From the NCBI GenBank assembly GCA_017504435.1, contig JAFVRD010000060.1, positions 1-64,000 on the forward strand: a DNA stretch of 64,000 nt, given 5' to 3'. The stretch is from Lentisphaeria bacterium (lineage in GTDB: Bacteria > Verrucomicrobiota > Lentisphaeria > Victivallales > Victivallaceae). Position 1 is the first letter of the stretch; each line of letters opens with the position of its first letter. Below are positions 53,177 to 62,248 of the stretch, piece after piece. A program made the position numbers and the translations under genes. A model generated the notes under the pieces. It did not search any database. It was not told the origin of the DNA and saw only the letters and a program-made list of their open reading frames with translations.

Positions 53177-53853
53177 TTATCCGTTTTGCCCGTCATGGGC
53201 AGCCTGCTTTGGAAGGAATGCCCAAAGGCGGTAATTATGAATTTCCCGCCGGAGATTATGTATTAAGTCCATTGGGACGCAAACAGGCGGAATTTTTGGG
53301 GAAACACCTGAAAAGTATCGGTTTTAAGGGGCGGGTTATCTCATCACCTTATGCCCGGACTGTGGAAACGGCTTCAATTGCTGCTGAGATTTGCGGATTG
53401 TACATATATTTTGAACCGCGTATTCAGGAAATGCGTTTTTATCCGGAACCGCCGTGTCCGGGGATGACATTGGAAATACTGCGTCAGAATTATCCCAATG
53501 TGGCACCGGATGCAGAATTGACTTATCCGTGGCTCACTCCGGGCGGAGAAGAGGTGCTGGAAACGGTTTGCGCGCGGGTGGACAAATATGTGGCAGAGTT
53601 GATTGCCAATCCCCCCGCGGATGATATCTTGCTTTTCGGTCACGGTGCATCATTACAGGCGTTGAAGTGGAATTTTTACAAACGCTGCGGCTATACCGGT
53701 CAAGATCATTACAATTGGAATTGCTCCATGTCCACATTTGAAGTCGATGCTTCCGGTGCGGCAAAGATGATCGAAGTGGCGCGGTTTGATTTTATTCCGT
53801 TGGAATTTGTCACCAGCAATAAACGTCTGTACGGCGATCCGGAGTGTGTATGA
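53173..53853 (+). CDS. histidine phosphatase (phosphoglycerate mutase-like)
   Basis: A 226-residue member of the histidine phosphatase superfamily, with the catalytic RHG motif in RFARHGQPAL (H8 region), the conserved glutamate in RIQEMRFYPE, and the second histidine in LLFGHGASLQALK. Between them VISSPYARTVETASIAAEI is typical. It probably hydrolyses a phosphate ester; the substrate is unknown. ATG 53173 overlaps the PHP stop and ATG 53850 of the next gene overlaps its own stop, so all three phosphoesterase genes are translationally coupled. Confidence 0.9.
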   Translation: MIIRFARHGQPALEGMPKGGNYEFPAGDYVLSPLGRKQAEFLGKHLKSIGFKGRVISSPYARTVETASIAAEICGLYIYFEPRIQEMRFYPEPPCPGMTLEILRQNYPNVAPDAELTYPWLTPGGEEVLETVCARVDKYVAELIANPPADDILLFGHGASLQALKWNFYKRCGYTGQDHYNWNCSMSTFEVDASGAAKMIEVARFDFIPLEFVTSNKRLYGDPECV

Positions 53854-54572
53854 AAATTCTATTGCTCAGTGATTTGCACTTGTGCGATATTCGTAATTCG
53901 CGTGAATTTGAATACCGCCGGATGGATAAGCTGGCTGATTTTATCAAAAACAGCGGTGCTGGCATGGTTTTGAATCTGGGGGATGCGGTGTCGCGCAAGG
54001 AATTTTTGCGGGAAGAGTTTGCGGATGAGTCTGCCGGATTTGATTACTATTTGCAGTGGCGCAAGCAGTTTGATATTCCATTTACTGAGTGTGCAGTAGC
54101 GCGTGAATTCGGTTTTTTTGCGGAAAAAGTCGGGCAGCAGCCGGATTCATTCCGGCAGATTGATGATTTTATGAGTTTGATAACCGTAGCTCCGCAGGAA
54201 GCGTTTGATCATAATTTTACACTGGATCAATTGGATTTTCTGGAACAGGCGGTCTCCGGATGCCGCACGCCGAAACTTTTGATAGCGTCCCATGTGCCGT
54301 ATCCCGGCAGTTGTTCAAGGGGGATCGCTCCGGGTATATTTTTAGACATCCCGGAACGGTTGCGGATGCTGGTCGAAGAGTCTGAATTGGATATATTCTG
54401 GGGTGGCGGTCACTTTCACTGGGATGCTGAACCGGCAGGTAAATTCGGTTCACTTACGGCATTTTACGGTGGCAGATTCAGTAATGAAAATGGCAAAAAA
54501 AATGGCTATTTGCGTTCCATAGATACTGTTTCCGGAGAGATAAATACCGAATTGCCATCATTTTGGTGGTGA
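53850..54572 (+). CDS. calcineurin-like metallophosphoesterase, atypical
   Basis: A 240-residue metallophosphoesterase-like protein. Motif I DLH is at residues 8-10 (LSDLHLCD), motif II is NLGDAVSR (G44, D45), the histidine of motif IV is in IASHVPYP and motif V is GGGHFHWDAE. The usual GNHD/GNHE motif III, which supplies a metal ligand and the catalytic histidine, is absent: the region reads FTECAVAREFG. The enzyme may be altered in metal use or activity. It is the last gene of the operon, coupled to the histidine phosphatase. Confidence 0.85.
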   Translation: MKILLLSDLHLCDIRNSREFEYRRMDKLADFIKNSGAGMVLNLGDAVSRKEFLREEFADESAGFDYYLQWRKQFDIPFTECAVAREFGFFAEKVGQQPDSFRQIDDFMSLITVAPQEAFDHNFTLDQLDFLEQAVSGCRTPKLLIASHVPYPGSCSRGIAPGIFLDIPERLRMLVEESELDIFWGGGHFHWDAEPAGKFGSLTAFYGGRFSNENGKKNGYLRSIDTVSGEINTELPSFWW

Positions 54573-54601
54573 GAAAAAAGCGGTAAAACAGTCAAAAAAT
54601 T

Positions 54602-54633
54602 ACGGGAGGCCGCAAGACCTCCCGTAGTTTTTT
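54602..54633. terminator. terminator of the LacI-glycosidase operon
   Basis: ACGGGAGG (54602-54609) pairs with CCTCCCGT (54618-54625); AG and six T follow. The gene on the other side is convergent, so it may serve both. Confidence 0.9.
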
Positions 54634-54646
54634 GTTTTTCAGTTTG

Positions 54647-56029
54647 TTACAGCGATGCTGCAATGACTGCCTGACCGTGACGTTTGAATGTTTCGTCCGG
54701 GATGTGAATTTCGACTTTCAATTCGGGGAATTCGGTTTTCAGGACTTTTGCCGCAGTTTCGATGATCTCCGTTCCGCCTTCACCGCTGGAAACACGACCG
54801 AGCAGCAGCAGATTTTCCAGATCATAGAAATCGGCATAATGGGCGATCGCATATCCGAGGTAAACTCCGACAGAACGGTAGATTTTTGAGGCACGCGGAT
54901 CGTTTTCAGCGCGGGCCTTCTGGACGATTTTCAGAACTTCCGGCAACGGTGTTCCGGCAGGAATGTCAAAACCGGCAGGTTTGACCAGACGGCCGACCGC
55001 CTGCTGGGAGAGGTACATTGCTCCGACACCGGCATCGCCGCTCCATTCATCACACGGCGGATCATCTTCACGGTAATCTACCGGCGCAAACGCCAACTCA
55101 TTGAGATAATCAGTCAGAGAACCATCGGGCGTTACATAGCCGACAGCTTCACTGGTACCCATGGCGAGCCCGATCAGGCTGTTGCGTTTCAAACTGATCG
55201 CACCGGCAAGGGCGGTAACTTCACCGTCATTGAGAACGACGAAAGGCACACCGGGAAACTCTTTGGCGATTTCCAGAAAGATCGGCTGAACTTTGGTTTT
55301 GAAATCAGCTTCCGGGATCCCGCGGAAAAGCGAGGCGATCCGGGGTTGATTTTCCACATAGACTCCGGCAGCAGAACCGCCGATAGCATCAATGCGCGGC
55401 ATTTTTTCGGCAGCGCGGCGGAGAGAATCGAGGATACCTTCACGATGATAATTGACATCTTTCTGGAAGTAGGGATCCCAAACCACCTCTTCGCTGTGGA
55501 CCGCTTTGCCGTCAATAACGGCGGCGCATTTACGGTCTGAACCGCCGAGGTCGAAACCGATCCGGCATCCGGAGAAATTGCCGCCGAGTTTTACGGAAAT
55601 CTTCTTTTCCGGTACGGCATCGGCATAGGCAACGCTGCGTACTTCAAATTTATCTCCGTAAATGCGTTCACCCATTACCTGATAATCAAACGCGCGAGCT
55701 CCGTTTTCGGAATAAACTTTTGCCAATTCCGCAGCGACCAGCGGAGCCCCGGCAATGGTGACGACTCTGCCGCCATATGCCCAGAACATAAATTTGACAA
55801 TACGCTCAACGTAACGGAAGTTAAGTTTGAGATTCTCCCGGGTATCTGCCAGCAATTTGGTGTCAAACCGGGAAACCGCACCATTGGAGCGTTCCAGGGT
55901 GATCGCTGCATCAATGGCATCCGGAGCTGCCGCGGCAATGCGGCGGAATTCCCGGTTCCAGAGCGCGGCGGGTACAAATCCCGGATCAAGTTCCGGAATG
56001 ACTTGACAATTGACTTTGATTTCAGCCAT
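54647..56029 (-). CDS. ROK-like/ASKHA kinase family protein
   Basis: A 460-residue protein of the actin/hexokinase/Hsp70 superfamily closest to ROK sugar kinases. About 165 N-terminal residues are extra. The phosphate-1 motif is GFDLGGSDRKCAAVIDGK; FVVLNDGEVTALAGAI resembles the ROK VxNDANAAALGE block; LAMGTSEAVGYV takes the place of the GTGIGGG loop. The ROK zinc motif (CxCxxxxC) is not present. It lies downstream of nagB on the same strand with 65 bases between, so an amino-sugar kinase or regulator is the likeliest role. The start ATG 56029 has no strong site. Confidence 0.75.
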   Translation of the reverse strand: MAEIKVNCQVIPELDPGFVPAALWNREFRRIAAAAPDAIDAAITLERSNGAVSRFDTKLLADTRENLKLNFRYVERIVKFMFWAYGGRVVTIAGAPLVAAELAKVYSENGARAFDYQVMGERIYGDKFEVRSVAYADAVPEKKISVKLGGNFSGCRIGFDLGGSDRKCAAVIDGKAVHSEEVVWDPYFQKDVNYHREGILDSLRRAAEKMPRIDAIGGSAAGVYVENQPRIASLFRGIPEADFKTKVQPIFLEIAKEFPGVPFVVLNDGEVTALAGAISLKRNSLIGLAMGTSEAVGYVTPDGSLTDYLNELAFAPVDYREDDPPCDEWSGDAGVGAMYLSQQAVGRLVKPAGFDIPAGTPLPEVLKIVQKARAENDPRASKIYRSVGVYLGYAIAHYADFYDLENLLLLGRVSSGEGGTEIIETAAKVLKTEFPELKVEIHIPDETFKRHGQAVIAASL

Positions 56030-56051
56030 GATTTTTATCTTTCAAGTTAAA

Positions 56052-56083
56052 ATCCCGGACACAGATGACTCCGTATCCGGGAT
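56052..56083 (-). terminator. partial terminator or attenuator between nagB and ROK-like gene
   Basis: ATCCCGGA (56052-56059) pairs with TCCGGGAT (56076-56083). On the minus strand the hairpin is followed by TTTTAAC, a short T run. It would reduce, not abolish, read-through into the kinase gene. Confidence 0.55.
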
Positions 56084-56094
56084 GATGCAGTTGC

Positions 56095-56880
56095 TCAGCG
56101 GTAGGCTTCCCATTTCGGATCGTTTTCAAAGACTTCTTTGTAGAAATCTTTGAGTTTCAGATCGGCGGCAGCGGCTTCATCAAGGATGATGACCGTATCC
56201 GGGTGAAGCTGGAGTGCGGTGGAACTGATCATGGCAGTCATCGGGCCTTCAATAGCGGCGGCGGCGATGGCAGCTTTGCGTTCACCGGTGATGAGCTGCA
56301 GAACTTTTTTAGCATCCAGCACGGTTCCGACACCGGCGGTATAAGCACGGCGGGGCATGGATTCCGGCGGGTTGAAATAGATTTTGTTCTGTTCGTAGGT
56401 GGTATTATTCAAATATGCCACATGGGTACGGCTGGAAAAACTGGTTCCGGGGTCATTGAATCCGACATGACCGGATTTGCCGATACCGACGAGCCAGAGA
56501 TCAATGCCGCCGGCTTCATCAATTGAATCATCATAACGGGCGGCTTCAGCTTCTTCATCAGCGGCCAAACCATCGGGCAGATGGGTGTTGCGGATGTCAA
56601 TATTGACATTGTTGAAAAGGTGTTTATTCATGTAGTAGCGGTAGCTCTGGTCATGTTCCGGAGCCAAACCGGCATACTCATCGAGATTCCAGGAACGGAC
56701 TTGTGAAAAGTCGACTTCTCCGGCTTTGTTGAGTCTGGAAAGTTCGGCATAAACGTTTTCCATCGTTGCTCCGGTGGCGAGACCGAGTTTGAATTCCGGT
56801 TTGGCATTGATCGCATCAGCGATCATGCGCGCCGCGAGTTTCTCCGCATCGGCGGAAGTTTTGCAGATGATGACATCCAT
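56095..56880 (-). CDS. nagB: glucosamine-6-phosphate deaminase-like protein
   Basis: A 261-residue NagB-type protein, which converts glucosamine 6-phosphate to fructose 6-phosphate and ammonia. Conserved: KLGLATGATMENVYAEL, VRSWNLDEYAGL with the catalytic D67, and VGIGKSGHVGFNDPG with H138. Two positions of the usual triad differ: E. coli D141 and E148 (GVGNDGHIAFNEP) correspond to S136 and D143 here. The fold and the substrate loop SSRTHVAYL fit a NagB, but the chemistry may be altered or directed to a related amino sugar phosphate. ATG 56880 has AAGGA upstream. Confidence 0.88.
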   Translation of the reverse strand: MDVIICKTSADAEKLAARMIADAINAKPEFKLGLATGATMENVYAELSRLNKAGEVDFSQVRSWNLDEYAGLAPEHDQSYRYYMNKHLFNNVNIDIRNTHLPDGLAADEEAEAARYDDSIDEAGGIDLWLVGIGKSGHVGFNDPGTSFSSRTHVAYLNNTTYEQNKIYFNPPESMPRRAYTAGVGTVLDAKKVLQLITGERKAAIAAAAIEGPMTAMISSTALQLHPDTVIILDEAAAADLKLKDFYKEVFENDPKWEAYR

Positions 56881-57247
56881 AGTTACAATTCCTTTACGTT
56901 AAGTTGACGTATTGTGTGTACTATGGGAAATATATCACCAATAGAAATTTTTACAATGCAATTTTTATCATAAATGATAGAAATTATTGCAAGTAATGTT
57001 TTACAAATTCCCGGCAAAGGTCAAATATTACAAAAAATTCTGCAGATGTTCCGGATGATTATGGATGATTTGTTGAAAAATATGGGATTTGGTATAACAA
57101 ATTTCGTGAAAATATAAAAAAAAGACGTATTAGTTGCGATAAATACTTGAAATTTGCCGTTCACGGTTTATTTTTGTAAGATGACGGAATTTTTTCGGCG
57201 TGAAGAGGAGAGAACGCTGAAAGGTAAACCAAAGAAAGGAATAGATT
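56881..57247. other. divergent promoter region of nagB and foldase gene
   Basis: No gene. For nagB the minus strand has TTGTAA (56956-56951), 16 nt and TATATT (56934-56929). Directly upstream lies a dyad: TATCAT-AA-ATGATA at 56966-56979, flanked by TGCAAT (56957-56962) and ATTGCA (56986-56991). For the foldase a candidate promoter TTGTTG-17-TATAAC is at 57070-57098, about 150 bases before its ATG. Confidence 0.55.
56957..56991. promoter_or_regulatory. dyad upstream of the nagB promoter
   Basis: The 14-bp core TATCATAAATGATA (56966-56979) is symmetric, with outer half-sites TGCAAT and ATTGCA. It sits next to the nagB -35 element, a position suited to a regulator of amino-sugar genes. Confidence 0.5.
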
Positions 57248-58336
57248 ATGAAAATGATGAAGTGGATGCTCGGCGGAGTGATCTCCGCAGCCGTGCTTGC
57301 CCAGCTGGGAGCCGCGGAGGCAAAAACTGCAGCTCCGGCGGCGGAAGTGGTCAAACCGGTGGCTGCTCCGCAGTTGACGGTTGATCAGCTGATGGCACTG
57401 GTTCCGGAAAAACTCGCTGAATACGATGGCAAAGTTTTTACCAAAGCAGATTTTATGAATAAATTTCTGCCGCAGCTGCCGGATGGTAAAGTTCCGCCGG
57501 CTTTGACCAAGGAACTTTTTGTCAAGATCCTGCCGCAGATGGTTGAAGAAATGGTAGTCGAAAGTTTGCTTCGTCAGGAAATGGCCAAAGCCGGTTTTGT
57601 TCCCTCCAAAGAGGCTGCCAAAGCGTATATTGAAAAACGCATCAAAGCGATGGACAAACAGCAGCTTGATATGTTGACTCAGATGATCACTATGCAGAAT
57701 ATGACTCTGGATCAGTTTATCAATGCACAGTCTGACAGCAAAGAAATGCAGCTGCAGCTGGCGATGGAGCAGTTTGCGGAACAAACATTTGCCAAAAACA
57801 TCAAAATCACAGAAGCGGAAGCCAAAAAGTTTTATGATGCAAATAAGCAGATGTTCACAGTTCCTGCCGATCAGCCCGACACGATGCGTGCTTCCCACAT
57901 TTTGATCATGGTTGACAAAAATGCAGATGCGGCGGCTAAAAAAGCTGCTCTGGAAAAAATCAACAGCATTCTTGCGGAGCTGAAACAGAATCCGGCATTG
58001 TTTGAAGCCAAAGCCAAAGCTGACAGCCAGTGCCCGTCCGGCAAACAGGGCGGTTCATTGGGAGCATTCGGCAAAGGCCAGATGGTTCCGGAATTTGAAA
58101 AAGCGGTTCTGACTCTCAAACCGGGTGAAATCTCCGGAGTCGTGGAGACTCAGTTCGGTTATCACATCATCCGCCGGGATGCTCCTCAGCGGGAGTCCGT
58201 GAGACCTTTTGATGCAGTCAAAACGCAGTTGATCAATATCCTGCAGCAGCAGGAGATCGGCAAAGCGTTTCAGAATTATGTTCAGAAGCTTAAGACTCAG
58301 GCTCATTACAAATCTCTGATCCCGGCTGCCAAATAA
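57248..58336 (+). CDS. parvulin-type peptidyl-prolyl isomerase (PrsA/SurA-like)
   Basis: A 362-residue exported foldase. The N-terminus is a Sec signal peptide (KWMLGGVISAAVLAQLGAAEA), then an alanine-rich linker, a helical SurA-like N-terminal region (about 45-200) and a parvulin domain (about 215-315) with ASHILIMVDKNA, CPSGKQGGSLGAFGKGQMVPEFEKAV and TQFGYHIIRRD. It assists folding of outer-membrane or secreted proteins in the periplasm. The start ATG 57248 has AAAGGA upstream. It is a single gene with its own terminator. Confidence 0.92.
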   Translation: MKMMKWMLGGVISAAVLAQLGAAEAKTAAPAAEVVKPVAAPQLTVDQLMALVPEKLAEYDGKVFTKADFMNKFLPQLPDGKVPPALTKELFVKILPQMVEEMVVESLLRQEMAKAGFVPSKEAAKAYIEKRIKAMDKQQLDMLTQMITMQNMTLDQFINAQSDSKEMQLQLAMEQFAEQTFAKNIKITEAEAKKFYDANKQMFTVPADQPDTMRASHILIMVDKNADAAAKKAALEKINSILAELKQNPALFEAKAKADSQCPSGKQGGSLGAFGKGQMVPEFEKAVLTLKPGEISGVVETQFGYHIIRRDAPQRESVRPFDAVKTQLINILQQQEIGKAFQNYVQKLKTQAHYKSLIPAAK

Positions 58337-58695
58337 CGGTTGACAAACTGAAAAATGGCTGTTGCAAAAACCTCAAAAAAGGTGAGCGACAGCCTTTTTT
58401 GTTGTTTGAGGATAAAAAGATAAATAAGTTATGAGGGGAAAACAGCATGGCTTATTTTACAAATTCTCAATATCGGTTGCCTTTTCCCTGAAACGGTTTG
58501 TTTGAGAAAAGGTGGATCGGATATATTTTTGAGGAAATTCAAAAAATTCGGAATTGTTTTTATCAGCAACGATAAAAGCAATTCCTTTCAAAAGTTTTTG
58601 GAAGATGTGGAGCGGGGAAGTAAACCTTTTTTTCAAAAGGAGTCCTCCCCGCAGAGTTATTTTGCCACAGTCATTTGGAGGCTTGGCATTTGCTT
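58337..58695. other. intergenic region between foldase and clpB
   Basis: The foldase terminator is at 58357-58400. Near 58612-58652 an inverted repeat GCGGGGA/TCCCCGC contains an inner CCTTTT/AAAAGG; it has no T run on the minus strand, so it is not a standard terminator for clpB. No gene is supported; the region reads poorly as protein. Confidence 0.5.
58357..58400 (+). terminator. terminator of the foldase gene
   Basis: GGCTGTTGC (58357-58365) pairs with GCGACAGCC (58386-58394), one wobble pair, followed by six T. Confidence 0.85.
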
Positions 58696-61272
58696 TTATT
58701 TGAATATCAATTCTCCGTTTTCGGCAGAGACCTTTACCGAACTTCCCGGCAGAATATCTCCGGCAATAAGTTTGCGTGAAAGCGGTGTTTCCAGCAGTCT
58801 TATTACTGCCCGTTTCAGCGGTCTGGCTCCAAAATCCGGATCGAATCCCGCATCCGCAATCAGATCGCAAGCAGAATCATCGACATCCAGAGTTATTCCA
58901 TTATCTTCCAGACGTTTGCTCAATTTCGCAAGCTGCAGAGAAACGATCCGGCGTATTTCGTTTTTATTCAGTGCATGAAAGACCAGAGTTTCGTCGATCC
59001 GGTTGAGAAATTCCGGTCGGAAATGCCGGCGCAGTTCTGCAAAAAGAGCATCTTTGAGTTTTTCATCATCCTTGCTGTGTGATTCCAGAATCATCGCGCT
59101 GCCCAGATTGCTGGTCATGATGATAATGGTATTTTTGAAACTGACGGTTCTGCCCTGGGAATCGGTGACAATACCGTCTTCAAGTATCTGCAGCAGAATG
59201 TTAAACACATCCGGATGGGCTTTTTCGATTTCATCAAAAAGCACCACAGAATAAGGACGGCGGCGCACTGCTTCAGTCAATTGTCCGCCTTCTTCGTATC
59301 CGACATATCCCGGAGGAGCTCCGATCAGGCGTGACACACTGAATTTTTCCATATATTCAGACATATCGATACGCACCATGGCGCGTTCGTCATCAAACAA
59401 CTGTTGAGCCAAAGCGCGTGCCAATTCGGTTTTTCCCACTCCGGTCGGACCGAGGAATATGAAACTGGCGATCGGCCGGGCGGGATCTTTCAGTCCGGCT
59501 CTGGCGCGCAGTACCGCATCTGAAACTGCTGAAACGGCTTCATCCTGACCGATGACCCGTTCATGGAGATGTCCGGCGAGGGCGAGGAGTTTTTCTTTTT
59601 CGCTTTGAATCAGTTTAGTCACCGGAATATGGGTCCAGCGGCTGATTATAGCGGCGATGTCCTCTTCATCGACCTCTTCCTTGAGCATTCTGGCGGAGTG
59701 ATTTTCCCGGATGGCATTTTCGGCATCGGCGAGTTGTTTTTCCAATCCGGGGATCGTTCCGTGCCGGAGTTCAGCGGCACGTTCCAGGTCATAGGAACGT
59801 TCGGCTTTTTCCAACTGTGAACGGGCGAGATCGAGAGCTTCCCGGTAATTGCGCAGATCGGTGATGGATTTTTTCTCATTTTCATACCGGATCTGCAATT
59901 CTTTTCCGGCGGCACGCAGTTCGGCGGCTTCTTTTTCCAACAGTTCGCGCCGTTTGATCCCGGCAGGATCTTTTTCGTTGCGCAAACTGGTGATTTCGAT
60001 TTCCAGCTGCATGAGTTTGCGCCGGTTTTCATCGACTTCTACCGGGCTGCTGTCGATTTCTGTGCGTAAGGCAGCGGCGGCTTCATCCACCAGGTCAATG
60101 GCTTTATCCGGCAGAAAACGGTCTGCGATATATTTATCAGAGAGTACCGCGGCAGCGACCAGGGCACTGTCCTGCAATCTTACGCCGTGATGCAATTCAT
60201 AGCGTTCCTTGAGACCGCGCAGAATGGAAATGGTATCTTCCACACTGGGCGGATTGATCAGAACTGATTGAAAACGCCGTTCCAAAGCCGGGTCTTTCTC
60301 AATATATTTGCGGTATTCATCCAGTGTGGTTGCACCGATACAATGCAATTCGCCTCTGGCAAGCATGGGTTTGAGCAGATTTCCGGCATCCATGGAACCT
60401 TCAGAGGCACCGGCACCGACAACAGTATGCAGTTCATCAATAAAAAGAATGATCCTGCCATCAGCACTGGTTACTTCCTTGAGTACCGCTTTGAGGCGTT
60501 CCTCAAATTCGCCACGGTATTTTGCTCCGGCGATCAAAGCCCCCATATCCAGTGCGACCACCCGGCGGTCTTTGAGATTTTCCGGTACGTCACCGCGCAC
60601 CACCCGGCGGGCAAGTCCTTCGGCGATAGCGGTTTTACCGACGCCGGGTTCTCCGATCAGAACCGGATTGTTTTTGGTGCGGCGGGACAGGATTTGAATA
60701 ACTCTGCGAATTTCTTCATCTCTGCCGATGACCGGATCAAGTTTGTCCTGCATCGCCATTTGGGTCAGATCGCGTGAATACTTGTTCAAGGCATCAAAAG
60801 TTGCTTCCGGATCAGCTCCGGTCACCCGCTGGTTACCGCGGAGAGATTGGAGAGATTGCAGGATTTTTTCCTGAGTGATCCCGGAATTTTCCAACAGTTC
60901 CCGGCACTCTCTGCTTTCGGCAATGATCCCCAGAAGCAGGTGTTCGACGCTGACATATTCATCTTTCATTTCCTGAGCGCGTTCCATGGCTCTGGTCAGC
61001 ATCATTCCGAATTCCCGTGAGGTCACGACTTCATGTGAATTGCTTCCTTCCAGGCGGGGAAGTCTGGCAAGAGCTGATTCGATTTTATTGCGGAAAAGCG
61101 GGACATTTACGCCGCATTTTTCCAGAATGGACGGGGTCAATCCGTTCTCATCATTGAGCAAAGCTGCCAAAACGTGCAATGCCCGCAATTCCGTGTGTCC
61201 GGAGTTGACAGCAATATTTTGAGCTCCCATCAGAGCTTCACGGCTTTTGTTGGTGAATTTTTCCATGTTCAT
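58696..61272 (-). CDS. clpB: ATP-dependent chaperone ClpB
   Basis: An 858-residue disaggregase, the full ClpB length. Domains in order: N-terminal Clp repeat region ([18 protein letters not shown]), first AAA+ with Walker [16 protein letters not shown] and Walker [15 protein letters not shown], a coiled-coil middle domain (about 400-525, with [20 protein letters not shown]), second AAA+ with [15 protein letters not shown] and [13 protein letters not shown], and the C-terminal small domain ([20 protein letters not shown]). ATG 61272 has AGGAGG nine bases upstream; the longer in-frame extension has none. I see no clear heat-shock promoter or CIRCE element upstream. Confidence 0.97.
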   Translation of the reverse strand: MNMEKFTNKSREALMGAQNIAVNSGHTELRALHVLAALLNDENGLTPSILEKCGVNVPLFRNKIESALARLPRLEGSNSHEVVTSREFGMMLTRAMERAQEMKDEYVSVEHLLLGIIAESRECRELLENSGITQEKILQSLQSLRGNQRVTGADPEATFDALNKYSRDLTQMAMQDKLDPVIGRDEEIRRVIQILSRRTKNNPVLIGEPGVGKTAIAEGLARRVVRGDVPENLKDRRVVALDMGALIAGAKYRGEFEERLKAVLKEVTSADGRIILFIDELHTVVGAGASEGSMDAGNLLKPMLARGELHCIGATTLDEYRKYIEKDPALERRFQSVLINPPSVEDTISILRGLKERYELHHGVRLQDSALVAAAVLSDKYIADRFLPDKAIDLVDEAAAALRTEIDSSPVEVDENRRKLMQLEIEITSLRNEKDPAGIKRRELLEKEAAELRAAGKELQIRYENEKKSITDLRNYREALDLARSQLEKAERSYDLERAAELRHGTIPGLEKQLADAENAIRENHSARMLKEEVDEEDIAAIISRWTHIPVTKLIQSEKEKLLALAGHLHERVIGQDEAVSAVSDAVLRARAGLKDPARPIASFIFLGPTGVGKTELARALAQQLFDDERAMVRIDMSEYMEKFSVSRLIGAPPGYVGYEEGGQLTEAVRRRPYSVVLFDEIEKAHPDVFNILLQILEDGIVTDSQGRTVSFKNTIIIMTSNLGSAMILESHSKDDEKLKDALFAELRRHFRPEFLNRIDETLVFHALNKNEIRRIVSLQLAKLSKRLEDNGITLDVDDSACDLIADAGFDPDFGARPLKRAVIRLLETPLSRKLIAGDILPGSSVKVSAENGELIFK

Positions 61273-61351
61273 AATGTATATCCTCCTGTGGTTGGTTGTT
61301 TCATCATCACATAAGCAAAAGCCATGCCAAAGAGTTTTTTCTCCGTATCGC

Positions 61352-61380
61352 TTGAATAAATCTTTTTGCAAGTGTATATT
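61352..61380 (+). promoter_or_regulatory. promoter of the methyltransferase gene, TTGAAT-17-TATATT
   Basis: TTGAAT (61352-61357), 17 nt and TATATT (61375-61380). Transcription from about 61387 rules out the start codons at 61247 and 61382 for the downstream gene. Confidence 0.75.
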
Positions 61381-61423
61381 TATGACACATACAAGTGACA
61401 AAAATACACATGTGAAACAAATT

Positions 61424-62236
61424 ATGGAATATATCACTATCACCAGTGCCCAGAATCCAGCACTTAAAAATCTTGTAAAATTGCGTGACCGCCGTACCCG
61501 TGATCAGCAAGGTGTAACTTTATTGGAAGGATACCGGGAGTTGACCCGTGCCGGAGAATACGGCATGAAATTGCTGGAGGTTTATTTTTCTCCGGAGCAT
61601 TTTTTGGGAAGTAATGAGTTCCCGCTGCTGGAATCGCTTGCCGCATCCGGCGTGAAAGTTACCCGTCTGGCTCCGCATCTGTTGGAAAAAGTTTCCTACC
61701 GGGATCGTCCGGAGGGACTTATTGCAGTAGCGGTCATGCGTCGTCATGATTTGAGTTTGCTGCCGGAATTTGAATCCCCGCTGTTTCTGGTGGCGGAAAC
61801 CATAGAAAAACCGGGCAATCTCGGTTCCATGCTCCGCAGTGCCGATGCTGCCGGGGCTGATGCACTGATTGTTTGTGAAAAAAAGACCGATCTTTATAAT
61901 CCCAATGTCATCCGGGCCAGTACCGGAGCGATTTTTTCGGTTCCGGTCGGAGTGTGTGACAATGAGTCTGCCATGGCATATTTGCGTGAGCGCAATGTCA
62001 AAATACTTGCCGCCACTCCGCATACAGATTTCAAATATACAGATGTGGATTTGACGCAGCCGGTGGCGATCGTAGTTGGTGCGGAGCAGACCGGATTGAC
62101 TGATTTCTGGATGGATCAGGCGGATTTAAAAGTAAATATCCCGATGCTGGGAAAAATCGACTCTCTGAATGTTGCTTCTGCGGCAACGATATTGTTGTAT
62201 GAAGCCGCACGTCAAAGGCAGTTCAAGAAACGGTAA
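61424..62236 (+). CDS. SpoU/TrmH family RNA 2'-O-methyltransferase (RlmB-like)
   Basis: A 270-residue SPOUT methyltransferase. Residues 1 to about 105 are the L30e-like substrate-binding domain (SAQNPALKNLVKLRDRR, GVTLLEGYRELTRAG). The SPOUT part has the three motifs: VAETIEKPGNLGSMLRSADAAG, VVGAEQTGLTD and IPMLGKIDSLNVASAATILLYEA, the last with the cofactor knot. It methylates 2'-hydroxyls of rRNA or tRNA; the target cannot be chosen. The start ATG 61424 follows from the promoter. A short terminator hairpin overlaps its stop codon. Confidence 0.92.
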   Translation: MEYITITSAQNPALKNLVKLRDRRTRDQQGVTLLEGYRELTRAGEYGMKLLEVYFSPEHFLGSNEFPLLESLAASGVKVTRLAPHLLEKVSYRDRPEGLIAVAVMRRHDLSLLPEFESPLFLVAETIEKPGNLGSMLRSADAAGADALIVCEKKTDLYNPNVIRASTGAIFSVPVGVCDNESAMAYLRERNVKILAATPHTDFKYTDVDLTQPVAIVVGAEQTGLTDFWMDQADLKVNIPMLGKIDSLNVASAATILLYEAARQRQFKKR

Positions 62237-62248
62237 ACCGTTTTTTTT
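62228..62248 (+). terminator. terminator of the methyltransferase gene
   Basis: AAACGG (62228-62233) and CCGTTT (62238-62243) form a short stem whose loop is the stop codon; T-rich sequence follows directly. Confidence 0.75.

Noticed and set aside
58612-58652. Inverted repeat behind clpB considered as its terminator.
   Set aside because: No T run follows on the minus strand, so it does not fit a Rho-independent terminator.
58457-58870. Minus-strand frame overlapping the end of clpB and the intergenic region.
   Set aside because: Overlaps a confident gene and reads as low-quality protein; the sequence is an inverted repeat region.
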